A DNA stretch of 43,795 nt, from contig KV424108.1 of assembly GCA_001632435.1 (NCBI GenBank), positions 5,439-49,233 of the forward strand, in the 5' to 3' direction. Positions 11,390 to 23,110 of this stretch are shown piece after piece (the stretch's first letter is position 1; every line of letters begins with the position of its first letter). The notes under the pieces were generated by a model, which did not search any database, was not told the DNA's origin, and saw only the letters and a list, made by a program, of their open reading frames with translations. Made by a program: the position numbers and the translations under genes. Origin of the DNA: Calocera cornea HHB12733 (taxonomy: Eukaryota; Basidiomycota; Dacrymycetes; Dacrymycetales; Dacrymycetaceae).

Positions 11390-14300
11390 ATGAAGAAGCC
11401 CCCGCTCATGAAGCCATCCCCCCTCTCAGCAATGTCCCTGGGAAGTAACAACCTGCATAACTCCACACCGCGGTCTTCGAAGAGACCGTTTCCTATAGAC
11501 CCGATGGGTAGCAACAATGCCCGTGGCGCTATCGATGTCGATGCAAGGTCAGAGAAGAGGCCTCGGCTTGCAACCAGTCATCCAATGTCCTGGAGAAGCA
11601 AGCCGAACAGTCAAGAAACCGAGATTGAACGATGCATTGACGGACGACCGACAAAGGCACCTGAAAGCTCTCGTTCCGACCCAATCACTGTAGAAGACGA
11701 ATCTGGGGAGGATACTGGCAAACCTCTTGATCGACCATTTGGTAACGCTGATCTCGGGGGATCGAAGAGGCCAGCGTATACAGCCTCCACAAGGAATCTT
11801 AACGCTGCGGGACCTTCAAAGAAATCAAGGCGAGGGTCATCGGTCGTATCAGCGTCGTCAGACGAGCTCAACATGCGCTCAACCAAGAAGACGAGGTCGG
11901 AAGTCCCGGTCTACGGTCACCGCGAACGGATGCACGACTCTGTATCACGGCCGAACGCTTCAAACGCACGATATCGCGATGTTTCGCGTGATTTCGCACA
12001 TGATTCTGTATCACAAGCTTTTGCTTCCCGAGTGGTCACCACGGCCGGCGGCGATGTCGCCGCTAATGAACGCCCTCCTTCTCCCCCTACCTCGCCACCC
12101 ATCGATTCACGAAAATCGCCTTCTTGGGAGGGAATAGACGCGGACAGAAAGGATGCAGAAGCGTCGGAAATCGACACGATCGAATCGTTCCCTTCGGATG
12201 AGGATTTCACAGAAAGGACGACGAAGGGCGCTCGTCTCCCAAAGACCCCTCGCACCACAGTATCTCCCTCTCTAGGAACTATAAAGACGGGGAATACCAA
12301 GGCAAAGGCTGCAAGTTATAGCACTCGCCCTCGAAAGGACGGTCCTTGGAATGGCAATTCGCGAACAAAAGACTTTGAGGCGTCGGCCCGAACGCAGCAG
12401 TCACATGTCAAGGGATCCCAATTGAAAGTCAGAGAGAAGATGCAGCCCAAAGTGGTAAGTCCTTTCCCATGCTCTGAGGAAGTAACTGACATTCTGGATG
12501 TGCAGGTGGACATGACTGGTCCGTCCGATCACGAACCACTGGACGAAATTGTCCAGCCTCGCAATGTACATGCAACGTACCATCTGGACGCTGGTAGGAG
12601 TGAGAATACCGCAGGGACCGGAGAACACTTTCAGGCTGGTCGAGGTCGCGTACTCCCGGGATCATCATCAAAGCCAGCACCCTTTGCTCCGCCAGCCGAT
12701 GACGTGGCCATGCAAAAGTCTACAATTAAGTCAAACGGACGAAGGACCAGAGGTGCTTCCCCAGAACAGATTATACCCGTTGAATGGTTGTACTTCGGTG
12801 GTCGGAAGTTCGGAACTGTCACCCCGGAGAAGCGCTATCGACTCAAGTGGAACTCCAATTTGTTCTCTCTCGAAGATTTCAATGAGAACTCCATCGCGAG
12901 TGGACTGTACTGGCACTTCACCTCTGTAACCGTAAGTTGAAAAACAACAGCACGCAATCAACCCTCTAATCCTCTGTAGCTTAATGAAGCCATCACCCCT
13001 ACCGCTCCGACGGTTTGTGTTCTTGAAGGCAATCCCGCCTTCCTCGCCAAGGCCATAACCCACTTCAACCGAGCCGCGACCCTTGGTATGTCGTCTTCGT
13101 TGGTACTCGTTCTTGCCACAGCGAATACTCAAAGAGATGTCCCTAGATCCAGACACAAATAGCATCTGCCTTAAGCTGGCAACACAGGATGAAGATTACA
13201 CATGGTTGTGGGAAGGATTGAGGAAAAGCCTCCAGAAAGAACGTATTGCGCGTAAACTTTCGCAGGGTTGGCTAGAGCTGATCAGGTAAGCACCAGATGA
13301 GGAACCGTAGGTCTCTCTCTAATTGCCTATCGAAGAGGGCCCTCTGCGCCTGGATTGATCGACACAGAGGAGAAGTTATCCTCACTCTGCATATTCGATC
13401 CAGCTGAGCCGTTGAGTGCTCGACAGGGGCCCCGGCCGGTTCTGCGCACAGGGTTACTTGTCTCGTAAGTAACAACACAGACACTTGTTATTTGATTCGC
13501 ACTGAGTCTTCTTCACACCAGTCCCACTGGTCCGAGCCGAGCGTCTGGCACCCCTATACCTATTCCGTCTAATCCACCCGCAACAATGCAGTCGTCCCGC
13601 TCAGCCCCACAATCACTTGCATTATCCCACACGCCTCAAGCTGAATCTTGGCCGCTCGTACCCGTTTCCACAACCAGAATGACTCGGTCATCGACTCGCA
13701 ATGAAGAGATGTATTCTGTAAGCTTTCCTCTGAGCTTCCTACCCGTCCTAGGCTCACATGCTGTAGATGTTTCGTAGGAAATCGCCTAGTCCGGATCCGA
13801 ACGAGCTGTAAGCTATCACACCATTGTATAGTAAGACCATCTCATCCATCTTCTTGCAGTATGTTGGTCTGGCCGCTGGACTCTAGGACTGGTGCGGTTC
13901 ACATCACCCATGGCGACTTCAAGCGTCTGGAACCCCAGGAGTTCCTGAACGACACCTTGATCGAATTTGGACTCAGGTAAGAGTCTCGCAATGCGCGATA
14001 TGCCTCGGACTAAGACATGATAGATTGTGGTTTCAACATTTCAGCGAGGCTCACCCCGAAATGGCCCGAGACGTGCACATGTTCAATACGTTCTTCTACA
14101 AGAAGATCAGCAACAAGGAGTGCGCACCTTTCTATTTATCATCTGCTTGCCGCTAACATCGAAAAGTTTCGATGCGGGATACGAAAGTGTTCGAAAGTGG
14201 ACCAGTAAAGTGGATATCTTCGCCAAGAAATATATCATTGTTCCTATCAATGAACAGTATGTGTTCTGAGTACAAATATGTTCGTCTCTAACGCCAGTAG

Positions 14301-15660
14301 CTTGCATTGGTACCTCGCCATCATATGCAATCCACAGGGCATCTTGCGTCCGCCACCTGTCAAGGAACTACTCGTTCCGCGGAAATCATCAAGATTGAGC
14401 ACGGGGAGGCAGGCCGTGGCACCTCTTGAAGTGTCCACGCCTATATCCGAAGTGTCCAGCGGACCTGCAGATGAGGCTGAAGTCGAGACTCTGGCAACGC
14501 CACTCAGGACTCAAGTTGAGGACGTCCACATGGAGGATGCAGTGATTCACATTTCGGAGTCTGGTGGCTCTGGTGACACTGCTCCAGTGGCTGATCTTCA
14601 CGCTGCCGATATGGACGTGGATTCTCCGCCCACATCACTGCTCGACCCAACCCGTGAAATATCCCTAGAGTTGGGAGACGGTCCGCCTCCACGGCACGCC
14701 GTCACGCAATTATCTCCAAGCCCATCTCGAGGTCGGCTCTCTGAGGCAAGTTCTCCTCTGGAGCCAGTTCACGGCGAGGACGATGAGTGAGTGCACCAGC
14801 GCACCGGTCTCTGTTTATGCGCTGACGCTTTTCAGGACGCTCATCTTTACCTTCGATTCATTGGGAGGTGCTCATAAGCCCGTCACCAAAATCCTTTCCC
14901 GGTATCTACAGGCAGAAGCCAAAGACAAAAAGGGTATCGTCGAAACGCGGGAAGGCGTCGGCAAGAAGGCCAGAGTAAGTTCTCGCTTTCAGACGGAGTC
15001 ACTCGACTTCTAATTTCCTGACGTATCAGGCTCCCACCCAACACAATTTCTGTGACTGCGGCCTGTTTGTGATTCATTTCGTGGAGAAGTTCATGGATAA
15101 ACCCGAGCAGTTCATCCAGTCATTCTTGGTACGCTGCATCGCTATGAAGTTTGTGTATATCTAACATTCCCTTTGAGATGGATCAAAAGAAGGGCGAAAA
15201 GAAGCCGGGCGCGTATTGGGATGAATTGTGGCACAAGGAGGAGGTCAATGAGAAGCGAGACCTTCTGAAGGGTGAGATCAACTCACTCGCTGAGCAATGG
15301 AAGAAGAAGCGCTCCCAGGCTCAAGGCGAAGACCGGAAGGGCAAGGAGAAGGAAGCTTCTATTATACCTTCCGGAGAGGAGACTGCTCCGGGAAGCAAAT
15401 CTGACGAGGAAAGTGATGGTGTTGAGATTGTTGGAGAGAAGAAGAAGACCGCATCGCCAAGAGCCGCAAGAAGGAAGAAAGGGGATCGCAGGAGCAGTAA
15501 AGCGGGGCCAGACGACACTCCAGATACCTCGCAAGAGATTGAAGAGGTGAAGCCGCGCCGGAAGGACGCTACTGGTCCGACAAGGGGGTTGGCTGCAGCA
15601 GATGTCGTCAAGATGCGACCGCGTCGTTCCATTAACGGTAATCCGTTCTTGCGTGTATGA
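11390..15660 (+). CDS. ULP2: SUMO-specific protease, Ulp2/SENP6-7 type (peptidase C48)
   Basis: Cysteine protease that removes or trims SUMO chains in the nucleus. Fourteen exons close in frame to 1207 residues: 11390-12454, 12506-12931, 12980-13085, 13135-13285, 13336-13464, 13522-13717, 13767-13807, 13860-13976, 14024-14119, 14167-14256, 14301-14786, 14836-14974, 15030-15128 and 15178-15660. The first 440 residues are Ser/Arg/Lys-rich and look disordered. A small folded segment follows (WLYFGGRKFG, about 450). The protease domain starts near 705 (PLDSRTGAV, EFLNDTLIEF). Its catalytic residues are His808 (LHWYL), Asp975 (TFDSLGG), Gln1018 and Cys1024 (QHNFCDCG). The 166-residue acidic insert between His and Asp is the Ulp2/SENP6-7 hallmark. 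The C-terminal 160 residues are a charged, coiled-coil-like tail. Intron 1 is 51 nt without a stop, so retention is possible. Convergent with AOS1. Confidence 0.93.
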
Positions 15661-15802
15661 TGCGCGCAGCGAAGTTTACTCTGGTTTCTCCTTCTCGTGG
15701 TTCTGCATCTGTCTCATTGCTCACTGTACACTACGCAAGCATGTAGATCCCGTATATGATACACTCGTAATTGCATCTAGCAACCTTGCATCGCCTATCT
15801 CG

Positions 15803-17101
15803 TTACACAGCATCCCTCATACCCAGACGACAGACCGTGCCCCCACCGCCCATGCCGTCGAACGTGAAGAAGTTGGCCATGGGTGCCTCCCGGCCGCCGG
15901 TGGCTTTTAGCATATCCTGTGCGAGGAAACCACCCAGGACGGCGCAGATAGGAGATAGCTCGTACGGTGCGGTGGTCGAAAGAAACCTGTACAAAAGCGT
16001 CAGCCGTGTATTCATGACGTGGGCAGGGACGGACATACTCAAGATGTTGTGTAGGCATCGTCTTCAGTACGAGCTTGTTGACCTGGGCCGCACTCAGCAG
16101 TTGGTTCCCAATCGTCTGCAGCTCTTCCAGGGCATCAGAGCTCTCCGGCAACGACCCATGCTTTGCCTCGTATTCCCACATAGCTGCATCAGAGTCAGAT
16201 CTGTATTCCCCATAGCCGGTATAATCAACGCACCGAGTATAGCAAACACCACCTCCGGCTTGACCTCCTTCGTGTCCCGTTTGCTCAAGTGGCTCCAGGA
16301 TGCTTTCAGTGCGCTCGAGAGAGGAGTGTACTTGTATGTCTTGCGAATCTGAGGTGCGTTCGGCTTGGTTTTATCTCTGCAACATATAATCAGCATTAAA
16401 GAAGCTAGATCATGTCAAGAACGTGAGCGCACTGGGAGACATAGCTGTGCTCCCCAAGGTCGCAGAACGCGTATCCGTAGCACCCCATCGTGCCACCGGC
16501 GTAGAACTGCTTCCCCTGTTTGCGGCACGCGTCATCTAGTTTCTCGAGCGTAGTGCGGTCGTAGTCTGTCGCGCATACCATGTCGACGTTCACAAACAGC
16601 GCGTGGAGGGACTCGTCGGCTAGGTCTAGAGGCGCGGAGACGGAGACGATGTTGACGAGCGGGTTGAGAGCCGCTATTCGCGGTACGGCGGCGTCGACTC
16701 TCTGCATCAACGTGCACATATATCGGTACGACATATCACCTCCCTATAACTGCAAAACGCACCTTTTTTCCAACATCGTCCTCCCTGAAGAAGAAGCCCG
16801 CGCCTAGATCCAGCTCGCTCACGTCCGCATCGTCCATGATCTTGAGCGTGCCAATCCCCGCAAGGACGATGTTCTTGATCACTTCGCACGCCGTACCTCG
16901 CAGTCGAAGCACGAGAACAGTAGCATTGCGCATACGCGTCTGCGCGTCGAACCCCCAGAGGCGGATCTGCCGGTCGTACAGTGCGGCCTCATCTGCCCGT
17001 CACGACGCATATCAGAACGGGCTCATCGGGCAGTTCGTCAGGCAAGACGCACCTTCAGTGATCGCCGTCTCCTTCACATCGTCCGGCACAGTGTTCGCCA
17101 T
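15803..17101 (-). CDS. AOS1: SUMO-activating enzyme subunit 1 (Aos1/SAE1)
   Basis: Regulatory half of the heterodimeric SUMO E1. With Uba2 it adenylates SUMO; the catalytic cysteine sits in Uba2, not here. Six exons (17101-17053, 16992-16763, 16701-16433, 16376-16234, 16183-16039, 15986-15803) give 339 residues, normal for the family. The ThiF-fold signatures run in order: the N-terminal ALYDRQIRLWG, RLRGTACEVIKNIVLAG with LKIMDD (nucleotide-binding strand and loop), LNPLV, then DYDRTTLEKLD. The C-terminus has the conserved SPICAVLGGFLAQDMLKA helix and FFTFDGM. The start ATG opens MANTVPDD ahead of the YDRQ motif. The 3' ends of AOS1 and the SUMO protease lie 142 bases apart, tail to tail. 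Confidence 0.94.
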
Positions 17102-17159
17102 CTTAGCAGAGCACCCGGCGGACTCGTACAAGTAGAAATACAGCCAGGCGCCGGTCACG

Positions 17160-18060
17160 CCTGAATGTTACGAGATGGACTAGGGACAAGGGTCGCGCGC
17201 CGTGCCCGGGGACATACCAATTTGCGGTACCAATTTGAGGTACTAGCGTATTTACCTCCGAAACAAAGAGCTTGCCTCCGGCACGCTATTCGGGGGCACA
17301 GCAAATTGGTAGGGGATTTTGGTGGAGAGGCGGAACCCCTCACCAAAATATAAGGTTGAGTACTGTATACCTCCGTTTGCTTCCACATTCTGCACGCTAC
17401 TGGTCATTTTTTAAGGTGTACTACATACAACAAACAAATTCAAGAAACTCAAATCATCAAAACTAACACCTTAGCATGCTTTAATCTGTTCAGATAATCT
17501 AACCTAATATTGAGAATAGTGTGGATTACATTTTCTCTAATGTATGTCCGAAACTGCATAGAGAATATAGTGGCTGTGCTGATGGGGGGCTGAGCAACTT
17601 TGCCTCCACGGTTCTGCCTCCGCTTCAGCATTGCTTCCGGTGGACCCTAGCACAGCTTGCACAGTGTCCGCGTCAAGCAACACCCTGGTGGCAGCGCTGA
17701 GGGGCAATCTGGAGGGCACTAGGTACAGCCACTAAGATTCCAAATCTTCGCAAACATCACGCAATAATTAAAGCAAAGAGAAATGCACACTAAACTGTAT
17801 AGTGGGGAATAAGTAGACATGACAGACCAAAAAACAGTCATTTTGTGTTGAGTGTGTGACAAAATCAGAAATCACTGCTTTTCATGGAAGCATACCACAA
17901 TTTATGTCTCCAGAGCGGAGGTATACAGCAAACCTTAATTGCTGTAGAAAAGTGTACAAATAACTATGTATATGTACGCTAAATTAGTATTGCACCGGAC
18001 TCAGCCACTCGGGGGTATACACCAAATTATTTCGTCCCCCGTGCGCGTGCCTTTTGAGCT
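17160..18060. mobile_element. AT-rich insertion-like tract with inverted repeats
   Basis: A 0.9-kb block markedly richer in A+T than its surroundings, with no gene. A 13-nt perfect inverted repeat, CTGTATACCTCCG, occurs at 17363-17375 and, as its complement, at 17916-17928. The hexamer CCTCCG recurs several times near the left end. A 9-bp hairpin (ATTTTGGTG / CACCAAAAT) sits at 17316-17349. The two flanks carry similar TCGGGGG...CAAATT strings near 17290 and 18010. The composition and repeats suggest a decayed non-autonomous DNA transposon, but the exact ends and a target duplication were not resolved. Confidence 0.4.
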
Positions 18061-18202
18061 GCGTCCGTGGTGGCGGTGCTGGCTGGAATTTTGGCGCCCG
18101 CGGATCAGAGTCGCCGCATTTCATCGTTCTACCACAACGCACGCAGATTGGAAGAGGACATGGCATTCACTCGTTGCTTATCTGGTGAAGCTGTAACTAT
18201 CG

Positions 18203-19370
18203 CTACGCCGACTGGTCCTCCAGGGCGGTCATCCATTCGTCGTACCTGTTCCCGACTGGCTTGAAGCTATCAAGCACCTCCCTGATCTCCGTCAGCTCCT
18301 CCGGGCTCAACACAACCTTCCCACTCTCCACATTCTCCTTCAGCGCCTCCACGCGCGTAGTGCCCGGGATCGCGATGGTCCGCTCCCACTGCGCATGGAT
18401 CCACGCCAGCGCGAGCTGCCCAGCCGTGCACCCCTTCTTCTGCGCCAAGCGATTCACATGATCGACCAGCACGAGGTTCTTGGGGAAGTTCTCCTCTGAG
18501 AACCGGGGGAGGCCGAGGCGCGAGTCGATGGACGGCAGATCAGCGCGTGTGCGGAAGCGGCCCGACAGGAATCCCCGTCCGAGGGGCGAGTAGGCGACAA
18601 GTGGGACGTTGAGCTCTTTGCAGGTTGCCAGGAGGCCGTTCGTCTCTGGTGTCGTCTGAAGTCTCATCAGCCCCTGCCTTTCTCCCTGGAGAAGGGAGCT
18701 CACCTCGAACAGCGAGTATTCCACTTGCACAGCATCCACAGTGACGACCTTGGCCGCCTTCCTAAGCGTCTCGGCAGAGCACTCGGACAAGCCAATCCCG
18801 CGGATCTTGCCCTCCTCCTTAAGCTGCTGCATAGCATTGACAGTGACCTCGATAGGCGTATCAGGATCGACTCTGTGTGGAAAGGCATCAGCAGCGGACC
18901 GAATTGGCACATAGGCGGGGACTGACCGGTGGACGTAGTACAGGTCCACGTACGGCGTCTGGAGCGCCTCGAGCGACTGTGCGAGGCAGGCTCGGACGTA
19001 CTCTGGCGAGCCGCGCGCACGGAGCACGCCGTCCTCGTATGAGATGCCGAATTTGGTTGCTGTTCCCAGTACCATCAGCCTCCCTCCCCTCCCTCAAATA
19101 GATGTACTCACCAAGGAATATGTCCTCCCGGGGAATCTCAAGCTCCATAATCGCCCTGCCGATCAGCCGCTCATTCTCCCCCAGCCCGTGCTCCCCGTAC
19201 ACATTCGCCGTGTCCCAGTGTCGCGCGCCCAGGTCGTACGCAGCCCGGAGCACGCTCTGGTAGTGCTGCTCGCTCTTGAGCGAGGGCGCGTAGTAGGCCG
19301 AGATGCCCATGCAGCCGAAGCCGGGGATGGGAACCTGCCTCCCGGCGAGGAGGCGCGTGGGCAGGGACAT
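18203..19370 (-). CDS. aldo-keto reductase AKR-2 (YakC/AKR13-like)
   Basis: NADP(H)-dependent aldehyde/ketone reductase, cytosolic, substrate unknown. Four exons (19370-19112, 19059-18927, 18872-18704, 18655-18203) give 337 residues. The catalytic tetrad is Asp53 and Tyr58 (WDTANVY), Lys89 (ATKFG) and His130 (YYVHR). [28 protein letters not shown] and PGTTR are all present. It has fewer introns than its three paralogues here: it lacks those after the N-terminal strand, before DTA and before the C-terminal helices. It keeps one at WE/FE-T, shared with AKR-4. That 48-nt intron (18656-18703) is a multiple of three without a stop and can be misread as coding. The start at MSLPTR agrees with all paralogues. 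Divergent from the Ssr4 gene. Confidence 0.93.
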
Positions 19371-20329
19371 TGGCGGCGTTGCTTCAGTGCGGCGTGTTGT
19401 TGATGCTGAGATGCAGGGGATGTTGTTGTGCATTTCGGCATCGCGGGCAGCCTCTTATATATGTATTGGTGCTCTCAAGAAGGCGTATCCTCGCAGCAAA
19501 GTCATATCCTCCAAGTCGACAGCCTTCAGCACCCAGCATGTTCGTCTCGGCCATAGGAGTCCAAGGAAGTCACCTCCTGGCCCGACCCGGAACGCCGGTG
19601 TCCGAGGCGTCTCCCCTACGCGTCCACCGCACGCACTGACGCGCACATCTAGGACCAGGCACACCAGTGGCACACGAGATCGGACATGCCACGCGCAAGC
19701 TCGCGTGATGCTTAGCAAGCAGTTTAGCTGTCCTCCGTGGTGAGCGGCTGTCGGAGATTGATGTTCCATGAACTGCCATGAGTTGGGCGGTTCGCCGATC
19801 CCTTCCACCAGGCCGGGCAGGGGGCTGGGAAGCACCAAGGGGGACAAGGAGACGGCAAGCCAGACAGAAACGGAAGCGGGGAAAGGTGATGTTCCGGCGG
19901 TGTCTCCCTGCCGGTAGGGCGGGGCGTCGTCCCACCTCCCTCTTCGGCGGCCTGATTTCGTTAGGGCCGACACCCAGATCGGGTGCAGATCTGGGCCGTT
20001 GACGCTGCTTACGGCTGATTCGCTGAGTCGCTACTACAGGCGCTGACACAGCGCGAAAAAAGGGGAGAGCGGGGTTAGGCATGAGTGGCGGTGTGGAATC
20101 GGAGTTACCAGATTTGGGAGGACAAGGCGGAATTGGGTCCGTGCCGTGGCGGAACTGACGCGCCCCTTTGCTCTCTTTCACCGAGGTTGTTCATTCAACG
20201 CCGGAAAGAGTCCCCACCGCCACCCGCTCACGCGCTCGCGACCAGCACGCGCCGCCCCAACGTTCCGGCACACCGACGCAGCTGAGCGCACCTCCGCAGA
20301 AAGCACAAGTACAGGAAAAGTACGGCAAG
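19371..20329. other. divergent intergenic region
   Basis: About 960 bases between AKR-2 (leftward) and Ssr4 (rightward). It holds both promoters and the Ssr4 leader. An inverted repeat CCCAGATC / GATCTGGG spans roughly 19973-19995. Long open frames here look like GC-driven shadows. Confidence 0.45.
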
Positions 20330-22437
20330 ATGATGCAGCCGGGGATGCCGCAGTCGCATCCGTCGATGCAGGGCGCGCAGGGGATGGGGATGCAGATGCA
20401 CCAGGGCATGCAGGGCAATCCAATGACGCCCATGCGCGGCCAGCAGCACGTCATGCAGCCGGATCCGGTGCGCCCTCCTTCCTGCTCAGCTCCTGAGGAG
20501 CACGTCGTCTGACACACTCTGCAGTCCAATCACTACCTCCGCGCGAACCAGTGCCTCCCGCTCAACCAGCCTCTCACTTACGAGCTCGCCGTCTCCTACC
20601 TCCTCAAGTCCCTCTCCATCGCCCAACAGACCGCCTTCTACTGGCTCCCAATCGACAAGCCCGCGGACAACGACCTCTACCTGGTCTACCACACCAACGC
20701 ACCCAACGTCCCCTGGGCCGCCGACGGCATCCGCTACCTGGACGGGAGCGAGAGCAGCTTCCGCACGAACATTGGCGGGCACGAGCTCGAGGTCAAGGAG
20801 ACAAAGTATGGGTTCGTCCCCGGGGCGGAGACGCAGGCGAATAGGGTCAGGAGGAAGTTTAGGCTGCTCAAGGGCGGGAGCCCGCACTTGTGGCTCATAC
20901 ACTATACGCGCGCGCAGGCGCAAGGTGCGCATTTCGCACAACCTCCATCTTAAAAGAGCTGACCCGCCTCCAGCCGTTCCTCCGATCTTCCAGTCCACCC
21001 CATCCCGCAAGTACCCCATCCCCCCGGCGCCCATCGGCCCCGTATGGGTGCTCAATGCGCCTCGCCCCGGGCAGCCCATGTCAAACCAACAACAGCAGCA
21101 GCAGCAGCAGCAACAACAGGCCCAACAGCAGGCCCAACAGCAGCAGATCCCCGGCCGCTCCCCTCAAAAGGATATGCAGCGTGCGATGATGCTCGCACAG
21201 CAGCAGCAGCAGCGGGCGGCCGCCCAGGCCGCTGCGCAGCACGCCAAGGTCGAGGAGGACTCGGATGACGAGCCCGAGTTCCTCACCAAGCGGGACTTGG
21301 CGAAAGCCAGGTATATGCGTAATCATGAGTTCATGCAGGATATTTTCGGGTATCCGGGGAAGCGTGCGTCGTCGTCCCCTGTGCAGACGCGTCATGTTCG
21401 CTGACATTCGGGCAGTGGTCGACCCCGCCGCCGACCCCTGGACGAACCAAACCGCGCTCTCGTTGGAAGAGAAGCTCTCCAAGCTCTCCGCGGAGATCGC
21501 CGCTGCGCAAGCAGTGAACGAGCAGCGCGCGCTGCTGCTCAAGACCTCGCGCCGGGACGCGGAGCAGGAGGCCGAGGCGGAGATGGAGATGGAGGCTGAG
21601 GGCGCGCGGGGCGATGGCGGTGACGAGCCGGACGTGCCGGCTGTGGAGGTCATGCAGGGCGTGCTGGCCCTGCCGGAGCGAGTGATGCTGCCTGCGGTGG
21701 GCGCGACGTCGGGTGTGCAGACGCCTGAGGGGGGCGGGGAGAGGGAGAGGGAGGAGAAAGCTGCGGTGCAGGACGAGGAGGTCGATATGGAGGATGCTGA
21801 TGCTGACGAGGCGGATGAGGCGGACGGCGAAGGCGAAGGCGAGGGCGAGGAGGGGAAGGACGAGGATATGGAAGCGGACGGGGAGGAGGAAGCCGATGGC
21901 GACGCGGACGGCGATGCGGAGGCTGACGAGGACGCCCTGGCCGACGACCTCCTCGCCGCGGAAGACGGTACGGTCCAGGCCGACACCGCCAATCGACCCA
22001 CCTCCGTCCCGGGGGCGATCGCAGAAGAGCGCGGGAAACCCGCAACAGAGGCGGGCATCACCATATCCATCTCGGACGCCGCGCCGTCGCTCTCTCACAC
22101 GCCCGACCCGGCGGCGGGCCTCCTGCTGCCCGCCCTATCTGCCCAAGGCCCAGGCCCGGAATTGGTCGTCACGCCCGCTACGGCCTCGGCCGAGTCGGTG
22201 CATGCAGAGCCCGAGCCCGAGCCTATGGATGGACCGGCTGCTGCGGAGGGGGAGGAGGCATTGGAGGGGAAGATCCCCGAACGGTCGGCGGAGGACCCGC
22301 ATGAGGTTGCGGATGGCCCGCCGATGCCGGATGCGGAGATGCCTGTGCCTGTGGGTGAAGTCGCCCATGCCGGTGAGGACGAGGCGGATGTGGCGATGGG
22401 GATGGAGGAGGAACCGGCTGGGGAGGCGGCTGCTTAG
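20330..22437 (+). CDS. ssr4: SWI/SNF and RSC complex subunit Ssr4
   Basis: Nuclear protein of the fungal Ssr4 family (formerly DUF1750), a subunit shared by the SWI/SNF and RSC chromatin remodellers of S. pombe. Four exons (20330-20467, 20525-20924, 20974-21363, 21416-22437) give 649 residues. Residues 1-46 are Met/Gln/Pro-rich. The conserved domain (about 47-180) includes YELAVSYLLKSL, ADGIRYLDG, GHELEVKETKYGFVPG and RRKFRLLKGG...LWLIHYTR. Then come PPIFQS, a polyglutamine tract (about 217-238), a second Gln run, and EFLTKRDLAKARYMRNHEFM. Exon 4 begins VDPAADPW and becomes strongly acidic (about 430-490), then Ala/Pro/Glu-rich. The tail is longer and more acidic than I would expect. The start is the first ATG of the Met-rich segment; an upstream frame is open but looks like leader. 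A decayed partial copy lies downstream. Confidence 0.85.
21085..21146 (+). repeat. CAG/CAA trinucleotide repeat in ssr4
   Basis: Mixed CAG and CAA codons encode an almost pure glutamine run inside exon 3 of ssr4, interrupted by GCC alanines. A shorter CAG run follows near 21199. The downstream ssr4 pseudogene has a matching pure CAG tract near 23020-23050. Confidence 0.85.
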
Positions 22438-22649
22438 GAAGTGCTCCGGACTGCGATGGTGTGTGGTGTGTGGTGCTGTGAAATTATGAGCGGTGTAAAT
22501 CATTTGACAGTGCGCTGCAATCTACCCCATGGCCGGTCGGTGAACGGAAGAGCACTAGCGCCCAGAAGAAGCTGATTACGAAGTTTATGCGGGATGCCGC
22601 GAATGTGCTAATTGCTATGGCGATTGAGACCTCATTGGACAAGGACACG

Positions 22650-23110
22650 CAGCGACCGTGGGATCCCGAGATCGAAGCATCGCGCCGCTGCACGCTGTCT
22701 ACTACCTTTCCAAGTGCCTCTGCGGTCTTCAGCCTTCTACCGAGCATGATGCGTGTCCAGGTCAGAGTTGCGGACATACGAGGTGAGAAGGAAACTAGGG
22801 CTGTTGCAGTAAGCGAGCTGCTCACTTGTGACTCATTCATTATCTGCGGGCGAAGGCACAAGGTACGTCTGTTCCTCCTAAGCAGGAATGCGGCTGAAAT
22901 TTAGTAGTCTCCAACCGTTTCTCCGATCTTTCTGTTCAATCTCTGGCCCAAAGCGGCGGTTCCTCACGCTCCATCCACATGTTAACCTGTTACATGCTCG
23001 ACGCGTCCCTCCCCGACCCAGCCGACAGCAGCAGCAGCAGCAGCAGCATCAGATGCCCCATCGCTCTCAGAGCGGCATGCGCCACGCGGTGTTGCTCGCG
23101 CAGCTACTGC
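22650..23110 (+). pseudogene. decayed partial copy of ssr4
   Basis: Nucleotide order mirrors ssr4 from exon 2 to the middle of exon 3. The segment near 22690-22730 matches the parent around YELAVSYLLKSL. CACTTGTGACTCATTCATTAT near 22825 matches the parent segment encoding LWLIHYT. An intron-like stretch follows (donor GGTACG), then CCGTTTCTCCGATCTT at 22914 matches the parent exon 3 start. The acceptor AG has become AA. A CAG tract near 23020-23050, then CAGATGCCCC and GTTGCTCGCGCAG, follow the parent order. No open frame survives. Parent and copy are tandem, with the copy starting about 200 bases after the parent stop. I infer an old tandem duplication. Confidence 0.7.

Noticed and set aside
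15283..15632. antisense frames over the charged tail of the SUMO protease
   Set aside because: Shadows of Lys/Glu-rich coding sequence.
19570..20181. 203-codon minus-strand frame upstream of ssr4
   Set aside because: Arg/Pro-rich composition typical of random GC-rich DNA, no recognised motif, and it lies in a divergent promoter region.
21081..22070. 329-codon open frame antisense to ssr4
   Set aside because: It mirrors the low-complexity polyglutamine and acidic coding region; GC-rich repetitive codons leave the opposite strand open.
23022..23048. independent CAG microsatellite gene fragment
   Set aside because: The surrounding matches follow ssr4 order, so it is better explained as part of the ssr4 pseudogene.
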